Assembly: GCA_010405405.1 (NCBI GenBank) | Contig: MU004247.1 | Coordinates: 192,202 to 256,201, forward strand | DNA length: 64,000 bases | Direction: 5' to 3' | From: Microthyrium microscopicum | Lineage: Eukaryota > Ascomycota > Dothideomycetes > Microthyriales > Microthyriaceae | In this document: one piece after another, positions 22,153 to 33,821 of the stretch | How positions within the stretch are numbered: the stretch's first letter is position 1 | Layout: the number at the start of each line of letters is the position of its first letter | Program-made: the position numbers and the translations under genes | Notes under the pieces: model-generated | The model's database searches: none | What the model saw: the letters and a program-made list of their open reading frames with translations, nothing else | What the model was told of the DNA's origin: nothing

Positions 22153-23493
22153 ATGTCTTCCCCAGTCGAAGAAGAAGAAGCCGCTTCTCCTGACTGCACC
22201 ACCGCCTCTCTCTCACCCGAGCGAGTCCACAGCCACGACGAAGACTCCCCTCCCGACACCAATCCATCTACTAACAGCAATCCATCTACCAACAGCGACC
22301 ACACCAACAGCCATTCATCAAGCAACGACGCCGAGATCAACAGCGATGAGATCTTCAGCCCATGTGACGAAGACCCCGAAGTCCTCACCATCCCCAAACG
22401 TCGCCACGGAACTCGCTTGTCGAAGGCTCTCCGTCGAATCTCCAGCTCCCTCCGCCGAAACCGCGCCCACGCCCCAGAGCCAGAGAGCAGTACATCAACC
22501 ACCATCCACAAACGCAAGCCCAGCAGTACCGTTCCCTCCGATGCCGTCCTAAGTGGCAAACGCTCACGCAGAACATTGTCCTTCGCAAGATATAACACCC
22601 CTATTTCACACCGAGGTCTCATGAACGCCGATGCCTGTAATCAAGCCCAAGTGAAACCCTACCCAACCGGTGAAAACGATGATACGGAATCGATTGGTGA
22701 CGAGGATTACATACCATCAACAAGTCCATCAACCCAGCAAATCACGCCCCACCACCTTCAAACTTCCCACCACAATCTTGAGGAGAGCTCGCACAAATGT
22801 ATAAACACACACCTCCTACATCTTGCTCTGTCCCGCGAAGCCAAACACTCCGCCAACAGAGAAGCTGAAATTACTGCGTATCAAAAACGAATTCATGCTC
22901 TCGAATTACAGAACTTGGAAACGAAATTCGAGTTGCGTCTAGCTCAGATCCGTGAATCACTGTCCTTGGATATCAACAAACTTTCCGTTGAGCTCGACAA
23001 GGCACAATCTACACGAGAGACACTGCGAGAGAAGGCTAGTCAAGCGAGCCTCAAAAGCCAAGTTGGTGGGTACGCAGAGACTGGGCTGGGGTATGGAGCG
23101 AATGGTGCGAATGCTGTGTGGCCGATATATCCGAGTGTACAGCCTATGTATGCTACGGCATCATTTCCACAGAGTAATGGGTTTGCGCAGACATATCAAC
23201 CACCCGCTACCGTCCAGGTCCAACCACAGGGGACTTTCCCGCAAGGTGGTGTAGGTCAGCAGGAGAGACAGTCTGCATGGGGTGAATATGCGAATACCTA
23301 TGCCAATACGTATACGGATGCGAATACCTATGCGGATGCCAATACTTACGCGGGTCCAAGTGGATATGCGGGTCCAAGTGGCCCATTGGAAAGTGATGGC
23401 ACGAACAGCGGTGAAGGTACTGGAAGTGATGACTTGGCGTATACACTCAAGAGTCCGGATTTCACGAGATATGTCGAGTATCAGGGACGGTGA
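22153..23493 (+). CDS. Low-complexity coiled-coil protein of unknown function
   Basis: Intronless frame of 446 residues from ATG 22153 (MSSPVEEEEAAS). The frame is open further upstream to 21934, but that part is non-conserved in character and resembles 5' UTR. The first 200 residues are Ser/Thr/Pro/Asn-rich with a short repeat (NPSTNS twice) and a basic patch (RLSKALRRISSSLRRNR). Residues about 215-310 are strongly helical and charged, likely a coiled coil. The C-terminal 100 residues are Gln/Tyr/Gly-rich with tandem YANTY/YADANTY and YAGPSG units, resembling a prion-like or phase-separating segment. No catalytic domain is visible and no function is assigned. Confidence 0.65.
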   Translation: MSSPVEEEEAASPDCTTASLSPERVHSHDEDSPPDTNPSTNSNPSTNSDHTNSHSSSNDAEINSDEIFSPCDEDPEVLTIPKRRHGTRLSKALRRISSSLRRNRAHAPEPESSTSTTIHKRKPSSTVPSDAVLSGKRSRRTLSFARYNTPISHRGLMNADACNQAQVKPYPTGENDDTESIGDEDYIPSTSPSTQQITPHHLQTSHHNLEESSHKCINTHLLHLALSREAKHSANREAEITAYQKRIHALELQNLETKFELRLAQIRESLSLDINKLSVELDKAQSTRETLREKASQASLKSQVGGYAETGLGYGANGANAVWPIYPSVQPMYATASFPQSNGFAQTYQPPATVQVQPQGTFPQGGVGQQERQSAWGEYANTYANTYTDANTYADANTYAGPSGYAGPSGPLESDGTNSGEGTGSDDLAYTLKSPDFTRYVEYQGR

Positions 23494-24057
23494 TGGAGGA
23501 GTCGACGGTGCAGAGAAGGGAGGGCAGATTTTTGGTTGTTGAGAAGGGGAAGAGGAGAAGAGTCTGGGATGACGGGCTTTGTAAATGGAGGGTTGGTGGA
23601 GTTTGTGAATGGAGGGTTGATGGAGAGAAAAGTAAACTCGGGATATGGCATTGCGGAGGTATTCTTGCCATGAAGGATAGATATTGCTACACTAGGATTG
23701 AATTAATTGACATTCTCTGACGCCACTGCGCTTCCATCTCTTAACTTAAAAGTAATGCATTGCGCCGTCCCAAATTTATTTATTGCGGTTTGGAGTTGAG
23801 GTATAAATACAACCAGATAAGAAAAATGCCGATCATAGTTATGACTGGAGGGGCCCATCTCAAAGTATAGAGGTTCTAACCTCTGGAGAATTGAACCTGG
23901 GATTTCGTCAGTATAAGTATTGCGTTTGTGCGAGGCATAGCACTCGAGCAGGAGAGAAGAAACTATCTCTTCGTCGTGAAACTAGCAAAACTCGTAACGG
24001 TAGCCACCACAAGCTTGCAGTAATTCGAATATCGTCGAGATAAGTGGTTCACGCGGA
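23494..24057. other. Convergent intergenic region
   Basis: This holds the 3' flanks of the coiled-coil gene (+) and the NPC2 gene (-). A minus-strand ending that splices the last NPC2 exon into about 24000 is possible but not required. Nothing else is seen. Confidence 0.4.
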
Positions 24058-24732
24058 TTATAGTCTTACCTGGGCTTGTAGACAGGTAATGCGCTCATCA
24101 TCAGCAGTAAACACATCAGCGAGGACGGTGTATTTTCCCTGAATGAAATGTTAGATTGTGTAGCCAAAGATTGCGAATCGGATAACGTACGGGTGGGATC
24201 TGTTGAGGGAGATCAACGTCTTTGGTGACCACGAGAGGTCCCTTTTTGAGTGGGCACTCGAGGTCAACGTTCTTGACTTGCTCGCAGAGATCAATGGTCG
24301 TCTTGATGAGCGTGATGAGGCCGTATTTCACTTGTATTGCTATGTAGGCGCCCTCGCCGACTGGCTCGTTTAGGGTGCCGGAGGCGGCGATTGTGAGTGG
24401 TACGCCACTGGATAAAGAAATAATGTTAGTACTTGGCTTTGAATTGTGTATTGGTATGAAGTGTTATTGAGTCCGTGAAATATAGTGGTGGGGAGATAGG
24501 TAATGGAGTGGACGTACGCTTTTGGTGGATTTGGAGAGATGTCGACATTGTCGATCTGTAGAATGTATTTGCTTGGTTCTTCGCAAAATAGTAGCGGATT
24601 GTCTCCTGGGACTGGGTTTGGCTCGTCGGCTGAGAGGCGGATTTGGCCTTGTGTGTTGCTGGAACTGAAGAGAGAGATCGCAGAGGCCGATACGGCGAGG
24701 GGGAGGACGGGCAGGAGGCGTGCAAACAGCAT
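24058..24732 (-). CDS. npc2: NPC2-type ML-domain lipid transfer protein (PG/PI transfer protein)
   Basis: Three exons on the minus strand: 24732-24518, 24407-24191 and 24138-24058, giving 170 residues. The first 18 residues are a signal peptide (MLFARLLPVLPLAVSASA). The ML fold is indicated by the order of segments: PVPGDNPLLFCEE, a central DLCEQVKNVDLECPL with paired cysteines, GPLVVTKDVDLPQQIPPGKY, and the last strand VFTADDERITCLQ. Fungal members bind phosphatidylglycerol or phosphatidylinositol, or act in the vacuole as sterol carriers like yeast Npc2. The chosen end (QAQVRL then TAA) reads through a GTAAGA that could be a donor. A further small 3' exon would change only the last few residues. 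Confidence 0.88.
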
Positions 24733-25355
24733 GATGTCTACTGCCGGAGAACAAAGAACTGGTCGTGGAGGAGAGAAGAGTATCAGAGATCACAAACACT
24801 GGCTGATATGGGATTGGGCAGAGTTGTAATGGTTCCTGAAGGTGTTTTATTTGAGGTGGCGGGTTGTTGGTTGAGATGTTGTTGGAGTTGAAGACAGGGA
24901 AGGAAGCTAGGCGGTCGTCATGAGGAAGGCACAACCTGCAGGGAAGGAGCTGCCATGTGCCGCTACACGAGCCAATAAGCGCCCTGTTCTCTTGTCCCTA
25001 CTGCTCAAGACTGCTGACGTCGTGTTTCTCTCTGCATTTTACTGCTTGTTAAAGAGATGCAGGCACCCCCGCGATATATCTACCGTCCCGCTGGGAAGCT
25101 TGAGGTGTTTGTTATTCTGGAAAGTAGCCGTACGCAAGCTGGACGCTGCTGGTGATGATACGGCGGAGGTTTGACTAGGAGGTATTTGTAGTAGCGGCCG
25201 AAATAGCCTCTTGCTCCAGGCTAGGTACTAGACGTTTCGCTTCAACACCACAAGTTCCACACCCACCACAAAAAACATTTCTCTCGAAATCCCAAAGCTA
25301 CTCTGAGTTGTGCTCCTCGTATCGAGCTCAATACTGCGGAGCTTTTTCCCTCGCA
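24733..25355. promoter_or_regulatory. Divergent promoter region (npc2 / DUF6604 gene)
   Basis: A gap of 623 bp lies between the start codons of two divergent genes. It contains only short unsupported ORFs and no definite core promoter motif. Confidence 0.35.
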
Positions 25356-28300
25356 ATGGCGAGCCAGAACGCATATCTCAAATACAAACAAGACCAGCGT
25401 CATCTTGTCCGCTGGCTGCTCAATTGCTCCAACAAAATTCTGAAGTTGTCATTGGAACCCGAATGCCAGCGTGAGTTGATGATAGTACCAGCTCGCCCAA
25501 TGCAACGGATCTGATCCGCTATCATGATTCTCCAATGGTAAAGAACAAAACTAAAATGTCATTTTCATAGTCAAGGTCAATACTACTGGCGAACTCAACA
25601 TCAAAGAATTCGTACCTGTTTCTAGCCTCGTGGCGAAGCATGTAGATCCGGTTCCGTCCACTATCTACACTCTACTGCAGGTATGCCCTTAGAGCCCCAG
25701 GACTTAGTACTACTTAATCCTATTGGGATCTTGTTAGATGCTAACTGAATGACTCACAATAGTCTGTGATAGCTGCTCGGATTAAGTTTAACGCAATTTA
25801 TGCAGAGATAGCAGCGAACAAACCAGACCCAGAAATTGAACGGAAGAATGTTGGCCATAAAAAATTCATTGACGTCCTAACTGACGCTTTCAACATCTTG
25901 GGAGGCGAAAAGTGGGATCGAGAGCGAAAAGCGTCGACCAGTTCGAGCGAGGAAGAAGACCTAGATGAAGTCATCTTTGCGAACAAGTTTAGTATGCTAA
26001 ACGTCAACGATGAAGAGGAGAAAGAGGACGCAAGTGATGAAGAGGATGAGCCAACTAGCAATGCTACAGGTTCGCGTCCTATGACCAAGCCCAGAAGCAA
26101 AGCCAAGAAGCGCAAAGGTGGGAAGAAAAAAGGCAAGCCCAAGTTCAAGCCAGCTGCAAAAGAGTCCAATCTCGACGGAGTGCCATTGGAAAGCTACCGC
26201 ATTATCGACGACGAAGATGGAATCGTCACCGAATATCTCATGTCTCTCTATTCCTTTGTTCACCAATGGATCGAACTCCGAGATTATATTCAAAAGGTCT
26301 GGCGTCAAGTCTCCTATCAGAGCCTCAATAGTGCAGTGGCGGCAGAAGTTTCCAGCCTTGCCATTGCAATGGTCAAAAAAGCGCAAAATCAAATCTGGAT
26401 AGATTTCCCCAACCACGAGAACTATTACACGATCATGAATACCATTACTCGTGGAGATATAGAGAAGGCACAGAGCAATTATGGTCTCGTTCTGCATCGG
26501 ATTGGACCGGACGGCAAGACATCCGAAAAGGTCCAACAGGTCAATGTTGATCTGAAAGAACAATTTTCCATACACACATATCAGACTCTGCTGGCTTTTG
26601 TCAAGGATTTCCAGAACACCCGTACCGGAAAGCCAACCAAGTCCATGCTCGCTGAGATCAAAAACTGGGATCCCAACTTTAATCTCCAACAAGCCAACAA
26701 CGAGCAACGATTGAAATGGCGCCGGGCTTATACCATCAACTGGCTGTATGACCTAGTCAATGTCTTTGCATCCATTGTTACTCAACGAATTTCTATGCAA
26801 GGACAGAAGATTGTGCTCGAAAAGGTGGACTGGTCTCCCAATGGACCTTGGGATGATCATCGCAGACTATACGGCTTGAATGAGGTATGTGATATTATCT
26901 CTAGACGCTTGCCCTGCACCAGCCAATTGTGGTTAAAAATGCACCTTTGATTTTTTGAGACTAATCTGATTGCCTTAGTTTGCTGGCGAGATCACTTGGC
27001 TTGCGATGCAGACGCCTGGTACCGATATTCAGCAGAAAATACTGCCTCACACGGTCTTCCAACTCCAGTAAGCTTCGCTCTATGACATGTGTTTTCTTAT
27101 CCAGGTTTCAACGTTTGGATCGAAGGTCCGCCAACAATATGAAAGCTGACTTTATGACACTACAGGTGCATTGTAGACTCTTTGGCGACCTCTCGAGGAT
27201 GGACACTACATCCTTTAAGAGGCCATGTCCTGTATCCTCCTGCTCGGAGATTTCGCCCTCGAAGAGACGTTGATCTCTTCATGGATCGCGAAAACAAACG
27301 GCCCAACCATGGTTACTGCCACGGTGTTGACATTTTGAAACAACTCTATAACAAGGACGCAGCACTGCATAGAAACCCAGCTCGTCATGAAGCCTCGGCA
27401 GGTCTGCTTACCATATTTCGTCAAGACTTTATCAACTGGCTTGGGGCATCAAAGTATCAAAGCGGGCTAACGAATGTTCCCCCATCACGCTTCACGAACA
27501 CAAACTCAAATGGCTTGTGGGAGTATTCGCCGGCATTGTGTGGTTTTGGTCTTATGGAGGCATTGGACCTATCCTTCACCATGGGTCTCACTCTTATGGA
27601 CCGAATTCCTGAGCCATTGTGTCTCATACACTTGCACAACCTGCTAGTCCAGAAAGGCTATATCATTCAGCCAGTAGGATTCTATGCTACTATGGCGGAG
27701 CTTTACCCCGAGGCGTTTTTTGCTGATGGGAAAGCGCCAACGTCAAATTTCCAGGAAGCTTTCAGAGCCCATTGCAGCCGACCTCGAGCCCGCGGGCAAA
27801 ATGCGCGACGATCTATGTCCAACTATACGAATTTCTCTCGAATCTTGAATCAAATGGAAAATGACAACTTCAAAACCAAGTCATTGCTTCGAATCTTTCG
27901 CGAGGCAGGTTGGGATGCGGACCGAGTGTCCGAGGCAGATATCCCAATCATGTCTATATTATGGATGCTACGCATCGGTCAAATCAAGCTAATCACTGAC
28001 CCGGCTACCGGTGAGAAAGTGCTGCCCGATACAGAACTTGTGCGCCGCAGCAAAGCCAAGTTACCTGAGAAGGCTTTACTGCAAATTACTGGCATATGGG
28101 AGAAGCAAGCAAAGCAACAGGACGAGCCTATTCCAGAGGAACTCATGAAAACACTCATGAAAGACATGGCCGGCTATAAGACTGGTCCTGCTTATAAAGG
28201 ACCTGGCGGTATGCGTGATTTGACCGGCTCGCAGTTGCTGGATTTCCTCAAACTTGATTTCGTCTCCGATATATGTGGTTCACGACCGCTGTCTAGTAAG

Positions 28301-28945
28301 CTGCCTCCTTTGACAATATCTTGCTTTACAAGTGATGTCCGGTCAAAGATTTGATTCGTACATTACTTAGCAACTCAAAGCTATGTCCGACTTGTCTGAG
28401 TTGCACTTGCTAACTCTCCTTTTCTCACAGGTCTCAATTACGTCTGGGCCAAAAACTTATTTTTCTTAGCATTCACGGGGATTGAACGTCGGTAAGTCCT
28501 ATCATTAATCACGACATGTATCATCCATTATACAGTGCCAAACTGACTTATCAATTTGTACAGCCTAGAAGAAGTGCAAAACCCTATGTGGAAGATGGCA
28601 TACCAGACCTCGTCAATGGCAGGCGAGAAGAGACTATCTTTAACAACAATGGTATGAATCCTTCCTCTCCCACTTTGCATACACTGTGACTTATACCACC
28701 ATCCTCCAATACCATCCAAATTACAATGAAACTGTCATGTTGACCATAGGCAGATACTGTCTGAGCAAGATGAAGAATGCTTGGAAATTATAGCCGATGT
28801 GCTTACAGATCCAAGAGCTGGCTTCATGCAGTTCATCTACTGGGAAGACTTGCACGATGACTATAGCAGTGGTGGTCTTGACCCTGATAGTGAAGATCCC
28901 ATTGGCGATGATCCTCGCAATGGGAGTCTATGTACGGTCATGTAA
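25356..28945 (+). CDS. DUF6604-type large fungal protein
   Basis: Eight exons: 25356-25470, 25571-25680, 25763-26884, 26979-27067, 27166-28295, 28431-28491, 28564-28651 and 28754-28945, giving 968 residues. All joints keep the frame. The N-terminus (MASQNAYLKYKQDQRHLVRW) is the hallmark opening of the DUF6604 family of filamentous fungi. A Glu/Asp/Ser-rich stretch and then a Lys-rich block (KAKKRKGGKKKGKPKFKP) follow at about residues 130-210; the latter could be a nuclear or nucleolar signal. The middle and C-terminal parts are folded-looking with many aromatics, and the tail is acidic. No enzymatic motif is visible. The eight-exon structure is unusual beside its mostly one- to three-exon neighbours. 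Confidence 0.8.
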
Positions 28946-30332
28946 GACGAGGTAACGGAGAACGTTAGGAAGGCTGTATTTGAAGATCAGATGTCTGCCT
29001 ATGAATGTTATGTTGAACGTAAACTTGCAATAGATATCAGATATCTGAATATGATGAATGGTACTTGGGCATATCAAAAGCATGCTGATATCCCATCCTT
29101 GTATGTATTTCCAGGTCAGATCTCAATGCAGACGTCGTGTAAGTCTAGTGCTCTCACAGCTCTTTTGCTAGATACACTTGGCATATCCTCCAGGTGATTT
29201 CCCTCCGTCTTACCTGGAAAAGTTTCATCTACTTCTCTTCCAGTCGGTCAAACTGACCGAGATGACCTTCATCTGTCAGATGACAAGTCCACTAGCAAAC
29301 TCAACTTGCATTCAACGTCCAGCTCAATAGTATTCACCCAAGTAGTTAAGGCCGTTGCTTTGTAGGCAGTATTCGATACTGACGGCAAATATAGCCCTTC
29401 AAGATCCTCATTCCATAGCTTGCAAGCGAAGGAGAATCTAGCGTATATATCTGTGAGTTCACGAAGTAGAGTACTTATGAACATCCCTCAAAAGCGAGAG
29501 ATGAACATTCCTCCCGCTCAAATTCACCAAAGTACATCAAAATGTATAGAAGTTCTCTTCAGTTTATTCACTACATATCATTTGGTCCCTATAAGTCGAG
29601 GTTTTACAGTTCATGATATGGTAACGAATACAGGTGCCCTGGTTCGGACCAGATCCATGTTGGCAATATCAAATTCCTCCAAGCTGAGGTCATTCTGCAG
29701 GTCAATGATGAGAAGTGCTAATGATTTCTCGAACCAGAGACGGACTAGTGAAACGGTATGGTAAAATGTCTATTGCTTCTTACTGCATTTTCCTACCTGC
29801 CTTTATCCACGTCCACTTGTAGCTTGGGCAGGGAACTTTTACTTGTTCTATTCTCAATCGTGGTATTTTTCTGGCTCCTTTTCGTTGAAAGAGCGACGCA
29901 GTGGCTTGTATGATGACTTGGAAGAACTGACGACAGCTTTAGCAAAAGCGAGGGCGAGAAATAGTGGATTGATGATTCAAACGGAAGGTGTGATGCTTCT
30001 CAAGCTCCAACACAATATCTGGGCCCAAGAGCAGGACTTTATTTCATCCTCACCAAGTAAAGTACTTGAGATCAACATTGTTTCGGTCGCGAAATATAGA
30101 TAAGATAAAGTTTTACCATAGATACCTCTCAAGAAGCTGCAGACATGGCAGATATCAACTACATTGAAGCAAAGCAAATGACCGTCGTCTTAAAGTGCTT
30201 TTTACAATTTAAACGCCCTGTTATTAGAGCTCTTCCGTGCCATTAACAGACACGGATGACGAGCTAGAAACTTCCCACAGCTTACAGCAACTGTTTCAAA
30301 GCTCAAACACACATGAACGGCCATAGACCCAA
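28946..30332. other. Gene-poor stretch with scattered ORF fragments
   Basis: After the DUF6604 stop I find only short frames. Two have protein-like composition (29420-29764 and 29843-30103, the latter helical and charged) but no splice context joins them convincingly. They may be further pieces of the decayed coding DNA that follows. Confidence 0.35.
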
Positions 30333-31420
30333 ATGGCTAGCATCTTTGATTCAGATGGCTCTGTCGCAGACAATGTTTATAGGGACGAGTTTATGCCCAG
30401 CGACTCCGAACGGCCGAGGATAGCATCTGTCAACAATCTGATTCGGCCTCGGAAGGTGCTCCAAGCACCAACAGCTGGGTTGATGAGAGTGACACCGAAC
30501 TGACAGACCCCGGCTTACAGCGTCTTTGAGTGGCAGACTGCTGCTACTACTGATCTTAGCGAGAACCGGCTTGAAGATTATCGGTATCTGGCAAGTCAGC
30601 GGCTTATGCCAATTCGCACTGAGGAGGGCAAAGTGTACCGCTGTCATGATTACGGATGGGAAGTTGAATACATGGACTGCTGATGCGGGATGACATATGA
30701 GGCACGGTACTTTGATCTATCTGATTCTGAGAAGTCTCTCTGATTCCGATTGTTGCCATGGCGTCGTCAACACCGACAGCGAGGAACAGCAGCTCGATTC
30801 TTTCGGGGTTGCGCCAGATTCGAGTGACCACTTGACGCGTTGGCTAACACCAAGCTCGGCCATCACGATAGCGATTTGGTGTACATCACAACTCACGAGA
30901 GCTCCCATGACGAGCACCAAACAAATCCATATCCATTTGAAGATGGCTCAAACAACTTGAACCTCGTTTGCGCTCTCTCAATACCCTGTCCTTTGATCTT
31001 GTAGCAGCATCTACCGATTAGCAAGCCAAGAAGCCTCATCATTCCGGTCTTCGTCTTTCCTTGGATCAAGGATTCTTAACGCACAGAGAGGCGATCGCAA
31101 CCTTACACTTTGAGCGCTTAAATCGCGAAGTGTACAAAGAGAAAACATAAAGCAGCACCGCGCTCTGTTGGACACCGTGAAGAAAATGGCAAACACACTG
31201 GGTACCGCGACCCAATTTATGATTTGGATGAGGAGTTACAGCTACGTGAAATCGAATCAGAGGAGGCGTTGCAGCAACGTGATGCTGCAAATAAGGAGGT
31301 ATTGAAATACAGATCAGAGCTTGATGTCTTGACGTCTCAGAAATCAGTTGATGAAATGGAAGCATCGAGGGCTACAATTGAGAGCTGCGGCTGTGGCTGC
31401 TCAAGATTTCATTGAATTCG
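30333..31420 (+). pseudogene. Decayed coding relic (acidic, coiled-coil C-terminal piece)
   Basis: From ATG 30333 a frame begins MASIFDSDGSVADNVYRDEF and soon continues in a second frame (SASEGAPSTNSWVDESDTEL). After a stop near 30530 it continues in a third (FEWQTAATTDLSENRLEDYR, then MPIRTEEGKVYRCHDYGWEV). Around 31210-31390 another open piece (DLDEELQLREIESEEALQQR) looks like a coiled coil. The pieces share strand, order and acidic style, but are broken by stops and frame changes that are not at good splice sites. This fits a gene inactivated by several mutations. No homologue is recognised. Confidence 0.45.
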
Positions 31421-31849
31421 GCAAGAAAGTCGCCTCCTCGCGGAATAACTGTCAACGAACATGTCGGTCTTGAAGGCCTACACTTGGTTGCGAAAGGTGC
31501 TGTTCCCCAAATCTCTTGTACCTCCTAACATATGCTAGTTTCGACGGAAATCCACCAATCATAGCTAGAATAAAGAAGGTATAAGATTGGGCCTGATCGA
31601 CTTAGCGTTCCAAGCATTACATTCCGTAGGATATTCTTAGTATGATTGGTCAGATTGAACAGAAAGAGCCAATAAATGGTCAGCTCGAGAGATTCAGAAG
31701 GACAGCACTTTTCGCAAACCAGTGTACCAAAACTTGACCTTTTTCTCCGCAATAACTGCCTGAAGGTGGAGGCGACTCGGCGTTTTAATTATGTCCAGTG
31801 AGAAATAAAGGGAAACTATTTCTCTGACTTTCACGTCGTTACTTCCAAC

Positions 31850-32165
31850 TAGTGATGCACGTATACGCAGTATTACCGTAGACCTCTCTACGAAGTAATA
31901 CCGCCTGTTTTAAATGTACTACCTTTTACCATCTGGTAGTACATTCCTAATAGGTGTAATAGTGCTCTAGTCATGGACCCTGATATAGATTACCTAGATT
32001 CTGCTTTATAAGAGATAGCGTCAATATCAATCCACTGAGACAAATCTTTTCAACTCTGAACCCTTTGATCTATTACTGGGACCGAAGCCTATTTTAAGAA
32101 TACTTATTGGACAGATGTTGCTTGGCGGTCGAAGGTAATACTCTTCGACATTTGGTGCATCACTA
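31850..32165. mobile_element. Non-autonomous hAT-type element (MITE, 316 bp)
   Basis: The ends are inverted: left TAGTGATGCACGTATACG, right (read inward) TAGTGATGCACCAAATG, identical for 11 bp, with GTATTACC following within 20 bp on both sides. A perfect 8-bp direct repeat CTTCCAAC flanks it at 31842-31849 and 32166-32173. Eight-bp duplications are typical of hAT elements. Inside, about 31878-31911 folds on itself (GTATTAC... GTAATAC). A short frame from ATG 31973 stops after 12 codons, so no functional transposase is encoded. It lies about 70 bp from the stop codon of the neighbouring GTPase gene. Confidence 0.85.
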
Positions 32166-32235
32166 CTTCCAACCCTTCAAACACAAATAAATATAGATAG
32201 CTTGACAAGGTAACTGAGAAACATAGCCTGGAGGG

Positions 32236-33821
32236 CTACATGATGCAACACAGAGGCCCAAGTATTAATGCTGCAGCCGAAATGCCCAAGGCTCCTGTCA
32301 TCACACCTAGCTGAGAAGTTGTTATCTTTCTCGAGTAACTTGCCTCCTGCATAACCCGGTATCTCTCCCGCTCGTCCATTTGCATTTGAATCATCATGGC
32401 CTGGTTACGAAGTTCCAGTGCCTGAATCTCAGCTTGTCGTTTGGCCTCCTCGAAGTTGCGGTACTGTTCCTGCAGTTTTGTTGAATTCTCATCCATGGTG
32501 TTCAGTTGGATTAGCTCCTGACTAAGGTTCTTGTCTCTTTGCAACACAAGGGAAGATGTTGTTCTCTCCAAAGCCAGCATCTTTGCCTCCTGCTGATCTG
32601 CCTCTTTACTCATTTCGTCATGTCGTCGAAGCAGCTTTTCCATATCCTCACGTTGCCGATTCATCTCATCTTCGTGTATCTGCCGCTGCTGCTCCATGGC
32701 CTCTTTTTCTTGCTCTTCCTGGGCAATCTTGTCTTTCAGTAGACTGTCAAAGTTTTTACGCAGGTCTTGGAGCTTGTTCTGGCTCATTTGCATTTCATTC
32801 TTGTACTTTTCTTGCATCTCCATCAATCTCTCAACATTCTCCGAATCATTTTCCTCGAGGTCCTCATCTAGTTCTTCTTGATTGTCTCGTAATCTGGACT
32901 TGGCCCGCTCTCCTTCACGGATAGCTTTCTCTTCCAGTTTTCGACCAGCAACGGTGTCTCTCACCTGCAGTCCCTCATCAATCATCTCACGTTGAATCTT
33001 TAAGACTATAGAGCTTCGCTTGTTGATGAATTGTTCGACAATCTCCAGCGCGGATGCGCGAGTGTTGTAGTGGCGGAGAACCCGACTTTTTTGCTTTACC
33101 ATGGCTCCCCAGAACTCATCCGTTGTTTCGAGCTCTTCTTCACGACGTTCCCCGTCTTCTAGGCTCACTTTTTCCCAGAACGTGGTAGCTAGCACGACCG
33201 AAGGCATACACTCCTCTCCGCAGACATTTTTGAAGACTTCCAGGTTCTTCTTTGCCGTACCTTGCATCTTTGGTTCGTTTATAGGATGAAGATAGATGAT
33301 ACCGTTGAGGATAATCTTCGGTTTTTTTGCATAGGCTACTCCGAGCCACATCGCAATATCGGCCAAGATTCTGGTGTCTGGTATGTGGCTGTCGTCGAAG
33401 CCGGGCGTGTCGATCAGCCATATCGTATGGCCCTTGTGTCGAAAAAAGTATAACTCGCAGTCGGAGGTGTCTTCGGGCCAACTTCGTCAGCTCAACCATT
33501 TCGTATGCATGATCAAAGAGAACGGGGAGATGTACAAGATAGCTGACCATGTCCAACACCAACATCTTGTCCTGTACATAAGGAGATGAAAGTTGACTTT
33601 CCTGCTAGATATTAGCGGATGAGTTCATATCACAGAGAATACTTAGCTAGTAGCAGAGTGTGGTCTTACCCGAACCGGTCTCTCCCATAACAGGAATTAC
33701 GATATCAGAGGGCCTTCTGTTGTCAGCGATAAGCCCCCAGTATCCTTGAATTGTATTGAACGTACTGGATTGTCAATTTCTCCTTCCCTCTAGCATTTGA
33801 AGACTCTGCGTGACTTTCCAT
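32236..33821 (-). CDS. AIG1/GIMAP-like GTPase with coiled coil, hydrophobic tail and CaaX-like end
   Basis: Four exons on the minus strand: 33821-33766, 33716-33670, 33601-33536 and 33470-32236, giving 467 residues with all joints in frame. G1 is at 30-38 (GETGSGKST). A switch-like segment GHGQLSYTSD follows, and G3 is at 77-80 within LIDTPGFDDS. The segment ATTFWEKV sits where G4 would be but lacks the usual N/TKxD Asp. Residues about 200-420 are Glu/Gln/Lys/Arg-rich and form a long coiled coil. The last 25 residues are hydrophobic (GVMTGALGISAAALILGPL) and end CCIM, which also fits a CaaX prenylation box. Both suggest membrane attachment. It is paralogous to, and divergent from, the gene starting at 34251. 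The role is unknown; related G domains act in membrane-bound oligomeric scaffolds. Confidence 0.85.

Noticed and set aside
23870-23935. tRNA-like sequence on the minus strand (CCCAGGTTCAATTC)
   Set aside because: No matching five-base T stem and no D arm or acceptor stem at the right distance.
29215-29270. Inverted repeat CGGTCAAACTGACCG as a regulatory palindrome
   Set aside because: A single short palindrome in gene-poor sequence with no gene start nearby.
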